Positions 1 through 5,275 of a stretch of DNA of 6,241 bases are shown one piece after another. This stretch comes from an uncultured Bacteroidota bacterium (GTDB taxonomy: Bacteria > Bacteroidota > Bacteroidia > Chitinophagales > Chitinophagaceae), in NCBI GenBank assembly GCA_903879995.1, contig CAIRNW010000179.1, positions 1 through 6,241 of the forward strand, in the 5' to 3' direction. The notes below the pieces were generated by a model. It was not told the origin of the DNA, did no database searches, and saw nothing but the letters and a program-made list of their open reading frames with translations. Numbering within the stretch: position 1 is the first letter of the stretch; each line of letters begins with the position of its first letter. The translations under genes were made by a program, and so were the position numbers.

Positions 1-275
1 AATTACAAGAACAAATTGCAAGTGGCTTTAATAAACCGGTTCCTCGCTTAAAAGCTAATGCATTTATATTAGGACTGGCATGGCGGATCGAGGCCGTTCG
101 TTCTTTTATCACAAGCAAAAAGCCGCTACTTACTCGGGAAAGTGCAAGAGTGGCACTCAGTAAAACAGCATTTGATAACCGAAAGCTACTTTCTGTTTTT
201 CCTTCTTTTCAATATACTCCGCTCACCAAAACTATTGAACAGGCCTGTGCGCGGTATCGTGCGCACTATAGCTGA
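1..275 (+). CDS. NAD-dependent epimerase/dehydratase family protein, C-terminal part (5' end outside window)
   Basis: The first full codon is at position 3 and the frame runs 90 residues to a TGA at 273-275; the other two + frames stop early. The visible protein reads LQEQIASGFNKPVPRL at its start and contains PLLTRESARVALSKTAFDN (residues 41-59), then FQYTPLTKTIEQACARY. This is the usual C-terminal end of extended short-chain dehydrogenases of the dihydroflavonol-reductase/3-beta-hydroxysteroid-dehydrogenase type: a substrate-binding lobe, the 'PLxTRESAR' stretch, and a final helix after 'F.YTPLxxTI'. The Rossmann fold and the catalytic YxxxK lie outside the window, so the substrate cannot be named. 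Its last 10 bases overlap the 3' end of the opposing lpxD-type gene. The family call is a recollection of sequence style; the exact reaction is unknown. Confidence 0.8.
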   Translation, partial: LQEQIASGFNKPVPRLKANAFILGLAWRIEAVRSFITSKKPLLTRESARVALSKTAFDNRKLLSVFPSFQYTPLTKTIEQACARYRAHYS

Positions 276-1216
276 GTCCCTTTGATTTTTTCCCAGATTT
301 CAGGAATGCGTTTGATCCAGATTCGCTCTCTTTTCTTTTCCATGGCAGTTTCGGTAGGGGTTCCAAAATAAATTTGATTTCCGGCAAGATCGCCTGGTAC
401 TCCACTTTGTGCTAACACCGTAGCTCCTTTCCCGATTCGAAGGGTTTTGTTTACGCCTACCTGACCCCATAAGGTTACTTCATCCTCTATAGTAACCGCT
501 CCTGCGATAGCTACCTGTGCTGCCAATAAACAATTACGGCCAATAACAGAATCATGTCCCACATGAACCTGATTATCGAGTTTAGTTCCTGCACCAATGA
601 TGGTATCGGATGTTACGCCTCTATCAATAGTACAACTGGCTCCTATTTCTACTTCATCCTCTATCAATACACGTCCACAACTTTTCATTTTCCTGTAATG
701 AATAGGACGATTTGTTTTCCGATTGTAATAAAAGGCATCGCTACCTATCACTGAACCTGCTTGAATGATCACGTTGTTACCGATCACACAATGATCCAGA
801 ATAGTAACATTCGGATGAACAATACAATTATGACCGATCTTAACATGATTACCGATATAAACTCCCGGAAGCAATAAGGTATCTTTCCCAATTACCGCCG
901 TGGTACTAATAGGTTGCGCGGAGGGTTTAAATGGACGGTATGTATCCACAATTCGGAGATACGCTTCAAATGGGTTCTCTACAACCAGCAACGCTTTTCC
1001 TGCTGGTACTTCCACTTCCTGGTTAATAATGATATAACTCGCTGCAGATTGAATACAGGTGTTATAATATTTAGGATGATCGACAAAAACTAAATCACCA
1101 GCTTGCACACGATGAATTTCATTGATGCCTTTAGCTGTAAATCCATGATCTCCTATGAGTGTTGCATCAATTAACTGTGCAATTGTTGTAAGTGGAATGG
1201 GATTTTCAAACTGCAT
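266..1216 (-). CDS. lpxD: LpxD-type UDP-3-O-acylglucosamine N-acyltransferase (divergent Bacteroidota paralogue type)
   Basis: LpxD enzymes transfer a 3-hydroxyacyl chain from ACP to the 2-amino group of UDP-3-O-acyl-glucosamine in cytoplasmic lipid A synthesis. The protein has 316 residues (E. coli LpxD has 341). Residues 1-95 form the N-terminal LpxD uridine-binding domain, with INEIHRVQAGDLVFVDHPKYY at 31-51. Residues 104-285 are a left-handed beta-helix of hexapeptide repeats (for example VIGKDT, YIGNHV, VIGNNV). CTIDRG (195-200) and LDNQVHVGHDSVIG (213-226) match the E. coli active-site region, with His221 in the place of catalytic His239. A short charged helix (291-313) ends the protein. 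Compared with canonical LpxD, the 'GFGF' loop is replaced by SDAFYYNRKTNRP (159-171), and no lpxA, lpxC or lpxB lies beside it. As I recall, many Bacteroidota carry such a second, divergent LpxD homologue, so the true acceptor may differ. The start at 1216 gives a typical N terminus and lies 15 bp downstream of a -7 box. Confidence 0.88.
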   Translation of the reverse strand: MQFENPIPLTTIAQLIDATLIGDHGFTAKGINEIHRVQAGDLVFVDHPKYYNTCIQSAASYIIINQEVEVPAGKALLVVENPFEAYLRIVDTYRPFKPSAQPISTTAVIGKDTLLLPGVYIGNHVKIGHNCIVHPNVTILDHCVIGNNVIIQAGSVIGSDAFYYNRKTNRPIHYRKMKSCGRVLIEDEVEIGASCTIDRGVTSDTIIGAGTKLDNQVHVGHDSVIGRNCLLAAQVAIAGAVTIEDEVTLWGQVGVNKTLRIGKGATVLAQSGVPGDLAGNQIYFGTPTETAMEKKRERIWIKRIPEIWEKIKGTQL

Positions 1217-1231
1217 GTGATTTAATTTTTA

Positions 1232-1239
1232 CAAAGGTA
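1232..1239 (-). promoter_or_regulatory. Promoter -7 box for the lpxD-type gene
   Basis: On the minus strand this reads TACCTTTG, a perfect match to the Bacteroidota -7 consensus TAnnTTTG. It ends 15 bp before the ATG at 1216, which would give a leader of about 10 nt, usual for this phylum. I see no convincing TTG/TTTG -33 element at the right distance, so the call rests on the -7 box and its position. Confidence 0.6.
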
Positions 1240-1271
1240 GTAGCGATAACAATGCAGGCTTTTTATTACGC

Positions 1272-1302
1272 TTATCCACATGGATTTTTAAAATGTTGAT
1301 AA
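1272..1302. promoter_or_regulatory. Inverted repeat of DnaA-box-like 9-mers
   Basis: TTATCCACA at 1272-1280 is an exact match to the DnaA-box consensus TTATNCACA. Thirteen bases later TGTTGATAA (1294-1302) is the reverse complement of TTATCAACA, one mismatch from that consensus. The two arms face each other and are complementary at 8 of 9 positions. An AT-rich stretch (about 1311-1350) follows. It could be a pair of DnaA-binding sites or a dyad operator for another regulator of lpxD or of the RNA at 1356; the sequence alone does not decide. Confidence 0.35.
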
Positions 1303-1343
1303 AATGGATTGGAAAAAATTTTTTTAATAAACAAATAAGTTCT

Positions 1344-1351
1344 TAATATTG
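1344..1351 (+). promoter_or_regulatory. Possible promoter -7 box for the candidate small RNA
   Basis: TAATATTG matches TAnnTTTG at 7 of the 8 positions, two of which are free. It is followed five bases later by GGGAAA, the start of the first hairpin, so transcription could begin near 1355-1356. No clear -33 TTG is seen; the upstream sequence is a run of A and T. It is a weak call, supported mainly by the terminator downstream. Confidence 0.35.
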
Positions 1352-1355
1352 TGTA

Positions 1356-1423
1356 GGGAAATTCGTTTCCCAGTACTTACTAACCCATCCATATAGATCC
1401 CTCCGTTTTCGGAGGGATTTTTT
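1356..1423 (+). ncRNA. Candidate small RNA or terminated leader (unnamed)
   Basis: Two perfect hairpins lie in 68 bases with no gene. The first, 1356-1371, is GGGAAA-TTCG-TTTCCC, a 6-bp stem closed by a UUCG loop. The second, 1397-1418, is a 9-bp stem followed by a U-run, that is, an intrinsic terminator. The 25-nt linker (1372-1396) is single-stranded by eye and C-rich in part (ACCCATCC, 1383-1390). A weak -7 box lies just upstream at 1344-1351, and a separate yicC promoter box lies downstream of the terminator. This layout suggests a free-standing short transcript. The alternative is a yicC leader with attenuation, but no antiterminator pairing is obvious. The RNA matches no family I recognise. 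Confidence 0.42.
1397..1423 (+). terminator. Rho-independent terminator upstream of yicC
   Basis: A perfect 9-bp stem (ATCCCTCCG at 1397-1405 pairing with CGGAGGGAT at 1410-1418) encloses a TTTT loop and runs into six T residues at 1418-1423. The T-run exists only in the + direction, so it terminates rightward transcription. No + strand gene lies between 1217 and this point, which is why a small RNA or leader is proposed. It may also shield yicC from readthrough antisense to lpxD. Confidence 0.85.
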
Positions 1424-1438
1424 ATTTAGCAATTCTGA

Positions 1439-1446
1439 TACCTTTA
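1439..1446 (+). promoter_or_regulatory. Probable promoter -7 box for yicC
   Basis: TACCTTTA differs from TAnnTTTG only in the last base and ends 14 bp before the yicC ATG at 1461. This is the same geometry as the lpxD box at 1232-1239. It lies after the terminator at 1397-1423, so yicC and the genes behind it would have their own start. No -33 element is evident. Confidence 0.45.
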
Positions 1447-1460
1447 CACAAAGCAATTTT

Positions 1461-2336
1461 ATGCTTAAATCCATGACCGGCTTTGGTAGAGCTTCTGTTT
1501 CCGTTGGAGATAAAGTTCTTTCCATTGACCTCAAATCCCTCAATGGCAAACAATTTGAATTACAGTTAAAGATGCCAGCCTTACTCAAGCCTTACGAGTT
1601 TGAGATTCGGAAATGTTTAGCAGAAAATTTAGGAAGGGGCACTGTAGATTGTCAAATTAGTTTGAAAGAGGCCGGCCCTTCTGTTCCTGTTTCAATCAAT
1701 ACGCAGGTGGCTCGTTCGTACTACCAACCGTTAGCACAATTAGCCACTGAACTAGGTTTAGATACTACTCATTTGCTGCCTTCACTCTTGAAACTGCCTG
1801 ATGTAATAGTTTCCGGAGGTGATGGTCTGAAAGAAGAAGAATGGGAATTATTTAAAAAAGGTTTACACGAGGCCATTAAAGCAATTAATAAGCATCGCAA
1901 TGAGGAGGGGAAAGCCCTGGAAGCTGATTTACTGGAACGCATCAATCAAATTGAGAAGCGACAAACTGAAATAACGGCTTTAGATCCGGTGCGCCGTGAA
2001 AAACTCCGTACTTCAATGAACAAATCGATCCAAGAGCATCTTAAGGAGGAGGCCATTGATCGAAACAGACTGGAACAAGAGCTGATTTATTATATCGAGA
2101 AGATGGATATTACTGAGGAATTGGTTCGTCTGCGTAATCATTGCAGTTATTTTCGGGAGCAGGTAGCCACTGCCGAAGAAGGAAAAGGGAAAAAACTCTC
2201 CTTTATACTTCAAGAAATAGGCCGCGAAATCAATACCACGGGCTCCAAAGCCTATGATGCCGGTATCCAGCGCCTGGTGGTAGAAATGAAGGACGAACTG
2301 GAAAAGGCAAAAGAACAGGTGCTGAACATACTCTAG
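1461..2336 (+). CDS. yicC: YicC/YloC family endoribonuclease
   Basis: The protein has 291 residues, near the 287 of E. coli YicC. It opens with the family signature MLKSMTGFGRA, which fixes the start. The N-terminal YicC domain spans about residues 1-155 (SLNGKQFELQLKMP at 26-39; NEEGKAL at 147-153). The C-terminal DUF1732 region covers about 205-291, with DITEELVRLRNHCSYFRE (216-233) and the hallmark QEIGREINTTGSKA (251-264) before a final charged helix. Family members are cytoplasmic oligomeric endoribonucleases; E. coli YicC has been linked to turnover of the small RNA RyhB, and targets in Bacteroidota are unknown to me. In many bacteria yicC is followed by gmk; here it is followed after 34 bp by gldH. 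The gene could head the gldH-kinase-regulator operon, but gldH also has a promoter box of its own. Confidence 0.93.
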   Translation: MLKSMTGFGRASVSVGDKVLSIDLKSLNGKQFELQLKMPALLKPYEFEIRKCLAENLGRGTVDCQISLKEAGPSVPVSINTQVARSYYQPLAQLATELGLDTTHLLPSLLKLPDVIVSGGDGLKEEEWELFKKGLHEAIKAINKHRNEEGKALEADLLERINQIEKRQTEITALDPVRREKLRTSMNKSIQEHLKEEAIDRNRLEQELIYYIEKMDITEELVRLRNHCSYFREQVATAEEGKGKKLSFILQEIGREINTTGSKAYDAGIQRLVVEMKDELEKAKEQVLNIL

Positions 2337-2358
2337 CAGAATCCCTGCCTTTTCCGCT

Positions 2359-2366
2359 TAATTTTG
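2359..2366 (+). promoter_or_regulatory. Promoter -7 box immediately upstream of gldH
   Basis: TAATTTTG is a perfect match to TAnnTTTG and ends only 4 bp before the gldH ATG at 2371. If used, transcription would start at or next to the start codon, giving a leaderless or nearly leaderless message. It lies in the 34-bp gap after yicC, where I see no terminator. It could let gldH and the two-component genes be expressed apart from yicC. No -33 motif is evident. Confidence 0.4.
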
Positions 2367-2370
2367 CTGG

Positions 2371-2865
2371 ATGCGGAACGCACGTTTTCACTTGTATCTG
2401 GGATTATTCCTCCTGCTTAACACAGGTAATTTTTCTTGTACCCCGCTAAATTTATACGAGCGTACAGTTGCGATTCCTGCTCATCGTTGGGAAAGTGACT
2501 TCACCCCCCAATTTACTTTTTTAATCAAGGATACAACAGCTCGCTATGACCTTTCTATCACGCTACGTCATCGAGATCTTTATCATTTCAATAATATATG
2601 GCTTGAAATAACCTTGTTCAGTCCAGATGGGAAACAGTATAAATTCAAAACTGAAAAACAACTGGGCACTAACCAATCAGGATGGCTGGGTACGGGCATG
2701 GACGATATTTATGAACATCGGATCTCATTACAAAAAGAATTACTTGAAAATGCGGTATCGCTACGGAAACTAGGAAAGTATATAGTTGTTATCAAACAAA
2801 TCATGCGTGAGGACCCCTTAGAACAGGTAATGAATGTAGGGCTGCGTATTGAAAAAAGATCCTGA
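2371..2865 (+). CDS. gldH: Gliding motility lipoprotein GldH
   Basis: GldH is a lipoprotein of the Bacteroidota gliding apparatus, needed for gliding in Flavobacterium johnsoniae; its biochemical role is unknown. The protein has 164 residues. Residues 1-22 are a short signal peptide with basic residues (R2, R5) and a hydrophobic core LYLGLFLLL, followed by Cys23, the likely lipidation site. The lipobox NFSC is poor at -3 and -2. Residues after the Cys (TPLNLYE) lack the acidic run expected of a surface-export signal, so a periplasm-facing anchor is inferred. The mature part carries family features: HFNNIWLEITLFSPDGK (72-88), GWLGTGMDDIYEHR (104-117) and MREDPLEQVMNVGLRIEK (145-162). The start at 2371 is preferred because a later TTG at 2392 would remove the basic n-region. 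Its stop overlaps the kinase start (TGATG), so the two are probably co-translated. Confidence 0.92.
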   Translation: MRNARFHLYLGLFLLLNTGNFSCTPLNLYERTVAIPAHRWESDFTPQFTFLIKDTTARYDLSITLRHRDLYHFNNIWLEITLFSPDGKQYKFKTEKQLGTNQSGWLGTGMDDIYEHRISLQKELLENAVSLRKLGKYIVVIKQIMREDPLEQVMNVGLRIEKRS

Positions 2866-3857
2866 TGCCAGCGGATGCCTTAAAAATGAAACTTCGTCGC
2901 ACCACTATTCTATATTGGTCACTATTACTCTATGTATTGGCAGCCTTATTGTGGTGGCTGATCTCACTTGAAAAACAGAATCAGCGAATCCGTGCAGAAC
3001 AACTACAGTTATTGGAATTACAGGCTCCGCAATTAAACGCCCTTGAAAAAAATAAACGAGTGGCGGCCATTGAATCACTAGCCAGCCGCAATAGCACAAA
3101 ATATGTCAGTGAGGGTATTACCTTTCTAATTGTAATCCTAATTGGAGCCGTTGGTGTGTACAGGGCTGTTCGCAGACAATTGCGGGCACAACAACAACAG
3201 CAGCAATTTATGATGGCCGTTACCCATGAGTTAAAAACTCCGATTGCAGTAACACGATTGAACTTGGAAACCATGCAACGGTACAAGCTGGAGCCAGAGA
3301 AACAAGAAAAACTGATCCGAATTGCATTGGACGAAACCAGCCGATTGAACTTTTTGACTAATAATATTCTGGTTTCTTCACAACTGGAAAATAAAGGATT
3401 TGCCGGCGAAAAAGAAGAACTTGATTTTTCATTGCTGGTCACAGATTGTATCAAAGACATGGGCAATCGATTTCCAGGTCGGGCAATAGAATCCGTCATA
3501 GAACCGGAAATAGATTTACAGGGAGATGCGTTATTGCTTCAAATTCTTTTGAATAACCTATTGGAGAACGCTATCAAATATTCACCGAATCAATCCACCA
3601 TTACAGTTCAGCTAAAAAAAGCAGGCAGTCATGTATTGCTGGAGGTAGCCGATCAAGGAGAAGGCGTTCCAGACACAGAAAAGAAAAAAATCTTTGAACG
3701 ATTCTATCGAGTTGGTAACGAAGCAACCCGCACTACCAAGGGAACAGGTCTTGGACTATACCTCTGCGAACGTATTGCTAAGCATCATCAGGCTACCCTG
3801 AGTGTCAGCGATAATTCTCCAAAAGGCAGTGTATTCCATGTTAACTTTGCAGTATGA
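2865..3857 (+). CDS. Membrane sensor histidine kinase
   Basis: This is a 330-residue two-component kinase. Two membrane segments (about 14-35 and 84-101) flank a periplasmic stretch of roughly 48 residues, rich in Gln, Leu and charged residues and probably helical. There is no evident HAMP domain: the second membrane segment leads through VRRQLRAQ and a six-Gln run (109-114) straight into the HisKA dimerisation helix. The H-box is THELKTPI with phospho-acceptor His121. The ATPase domain is complete: N-box NNLLENAIKYS (230-240), G1 DQGEG (263-267), F-box FERFYR (277-282) and G2 GTGLGL (293-298). The signal is unknown; the small sensor domain may read the membrane or a partner protein. The ATG at 2865 overlaps the gldH stop by one base; an ATG at 2886 (MKLRRTTILYW) is an equally family-like start. 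It overlaps its cognate regulator by 4 bp. Confidence 0.94.
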   Translation: MPADALKMKLRRTTILYWSLLLYVLAALLWWLISLEKQNQRIRAEQLQLLELQAPQLNALEKNKRVAAIESLASRNSTKYVSEGITFLIVILIGAVGVYRAVRRQLRAQQQQQQFMMAVTHELKTPIAVTRLNLETMQRYKLEPEKQEKLIRIALDETSRLNFLTNNILVSSQLENKGFAGEKEELDFSLLVTDCIKDMGNRFPGRAIESVIEPEIDLQGDALLLQILLNNLLENAIKYSPNQSTITVQLKKAGSHVLLEVADQGEGVPDTEKKKIFERFYRVGNEATRTTKGTGLGLYLCERIAKHHQATLSVSDNSPKGSVFHVNFAV

Positions 3858-4561
3858 ATCAACCGGAAAAAGGATCCATACTTTTAGTGGAGGACGAAGA
3901 AAATTTACATGAAGCACTCAAGTTAAATCTTGAGTTAGAGGGGTATGGTGTTAGTTCAGCTTTTGATGGAGCCGCTGCCTTAAAAGCAATCGCTAATGAA
4001 TATTTTGACTTGCTTATCCTGGATATTATGCTTCCAGAGATGGATGGACTAGCCGTTACCGAGTCAATCCGTATCAGCAATAACGAAATTCCCATTTTAA
4101 TATTAAGTGCTAAAAACACAAGTGCGGACCGGGTGAGTGGATTAAAGAAAGGAGCGGACGATTATCTCACCAAACCTTTTAATCTTGAAGAGCTCTTGTT
4201 ACGGGTGCATAAGCTTATTGATAAAAATAAAAAACTGCAGGACAGAAGTTCAGTAGATGAACAATATCAGTTTGGTCCGAACAGAATTGATTTTAAAGCC
4301 CAGGAAGCCGTTGGGGTAACCGGCGAATGTATCCAGTTATCCAAGAAGGAAACCATGTTATTGAAATTACTGATTGAGAATAAAAACGAGGTAGTTCCCC
4401 GAGAGAAAATTTTACAAACTGTTTGGGGTTATCAAGTATACCCAACCACGCGTACCATAGATAATTTTATCCTGAATTTTAGAAAGTACTTTGAAACCGA
4501 TAGCCGTAATCCACGCTACTTTCACTCAGTTCGGGGGGTTGGATACAAATACGCTGAATAA
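3854..4561 (+). CDS. OmpR/PhoB-family response regulator transcription factor
   Basis: The protein has 235 residues, the normal length for this family. The receiver domain is about 8-125: acidic pair Glu13-Asp14 in LLVEDEE, phospho-acceptor Asp57 in LILDIMLPEMDG, switch Ser85 in LILSAKN, and Lys107 in YLTKPF. The C-terminal winged helix-turn-helix is about 138-234, with LSKKETMLLKLLIENKNEVVPRE (162-184), the recognition helix region TTRTIDNFILNFRKYFE (198-214) and the wing YFHSVRGVGYKY (222-233). All key residues are present, so it should be a phosphorylation-dependent DNA-binding regulator. Its ATG sits inside the kinase stop (ATGA), pointing to translational coupling and a cognate pair. Regulated genes cannot be told from the sequence; autoregulation or control of gldH is only a guess from position. 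The stop lies 4 bp from the stop of the convergent SDR gene. Confidence 0.95.
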   Translation: MNQPEKGSILLVEDEENLHEALKLNLELEGYGVSSAFDGAAALKAIANEYFDLLILDIMLPEMDGLAVTESIRISNNEIPILILSAKNTSADRVSGLKKGADDYLTKPFNLEELLLRVHKLIDKNKKLQDRSSVDEQYQFGPNRIDFKAQEAVGVTGECIQLSKKETMLLKLLIENKNEVVPREKILQTVWGYQVYPTTRTIDNFILNFRKYFETDSRNPRYFHSVRGVGYKYAE

Positions 4562-4565
4562 TTAA

Positions 4566-5270
4566 CTAGAGATCACCCAATCGGGGACGCAATACAATTT
4601 GCTCTACACAAGCCTGTGGTGATAATTGTGCCGCCTGTACTACCATTTTAGCAACATCATCTGTTTCCATAATTCGTCCTGATGAATTATCAAAATTGCC
4701 CCAGGAATCTGTGAGTACAGCTCCGGGATAAACACCTGTTACTTTGATACCCGTAGGTTTAAGTTCCTCTCGTAGATTTTGTGTGAACCCATGCAACGCG
4801 TATTTACTAATACTATAAGAACCCCCATTGGGATAAGGCTGTAATGAGGCAATGGAGCAGATATTAAAAATATGCCCAGTACCGCGTTGTAACATGGAAG
4901 GGAGTAAGGCACGCGTTAGGTGATAAGCGCTACCTACGTTTACGTGTAATTGATTTTCGAGTTGACCCATTGGTTCATCGGCGAGTGATCCAGGCTGAAA
5001 GAATCCTGCATTATTGATTAAAATATCAGGAGCAGAAAAAGATAAACACCAACGTCCCAATTCGGTTGCCTGTTCAGGAATAGACAGATCCGCCGCTTTG
5101 CCATGAATAGTAATACCGGGAAATTGCTCGCGCAAAGCGTTGATGGTAGCTTCTAATCCTTGTGCTTGTCTGGCCGATAACAATAATTCATAACCCGCTG
5201 CAGCAAAGTGTTGGGCCAATGCCTTACCAATTCCGCGCGATGCGCCTGTAATAACTACTGTTAGAGCCAT
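4566..5270 (-). CDS. Short-chain dehydrogenase/reductase (classical SDR)
   Basis: The protein has 234 residues, typical of classical SDR enzymes, which are cytosolic NAD(P)(H)-dependent oxidoreductases. Cofactor binding: TGASRGIG at 8-15, with Arg34 after the second strand (LLSAR) favouring NADP(H); the structural NNAG is at 86-89. The catalytic set is complete: Asn111 (HVNVG), Ser139 (NICSIAS), Tyr152 and Lys156 (YSISK). PG at 182-183 begins the substrate loop (YPGAVLTDSW). The C terminus is short, ending LRPRLGDL. The set of motifs resembles SDR proteins of the 3-ketoacyl-ACP-reductase-like group, but the substrate cannot be assigned. The start at 5270 places TGASRGIG at the usual distance, and a strong promoter box lies 22 bp upstream. 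It is convergent with the response regulator gene (4-bp gap) and divergent from the yjjG-type gene. Confidence 0.93.
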   Translation of the reverse strand: MALTVVITGASRGIGKALAQHFAAAGYELLLSARQAQGLEATINALREQFPGITIHGKAADLSIPEQATELGRWCLSFSAPDILINNAGFFQPGSLADEPMGQLENQLHVNVGSAYHLTRALLPSMLQRGTGHIFNICSIASLQPYPNGGSYSISKYALHGFTQNLREELKPTGIKVTGVYPGAVLTDSWGNFDNSSGRIMETDDVAKMVVQAAQLSPQACVEQIVLRPRLGDL

Positions 5271-5275
5271 ACCGA

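Noticed and set aside
942..950. GTATCCACA, one mismatch from a DnaA box
   Set aside because: It lies inside the lpxD-type coding sequence, and a one-mismatch 9-mer is common by chance.
1252..1299. Small + strand frame of 15 codons (MQAFYYAYPHGFLKC) in the intergenic gap
   Set aside because: It is very short, has no family resemblance, no promoter box before it, and overlaps the inverted repeat; chance is the simpler reading.
1280..1310. Direct repeat ATGGATT at 1280-1286 and 1304-1310
   Set aside because: Seven bases in AT-rich sequence is too short to be meaningful without conservation.
1343..1588. Minus-strand open frame across the yicC start and terminator
   Set aside because: It runs antisense through the well-supported yicC start and the terminator hairpin and shows no protein-like features.
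2336..2348. Small hairpin GCAG...CTGC after the yicC stop
   Set aside because: The stem is only 4 bp and the following bases are not a real T-run, so it is not a convincing terminator.
3189..3206. CAA/CAG trinucleotide run (six Gln codons)
   Set aside because: It is a short low-complexity linker before the HisKA helix; mixed codons and no extension make it an unlikely contingency repeat.
2981..3499. Long open frame on the minus strand opposite the histidine kinase
   Set aside because: It is antisense to conserved kinase motifs, contains a run of cysteines mirroring the CAA/CAG repeat, and has no recognisable domain; it is a shadow of the real gene.
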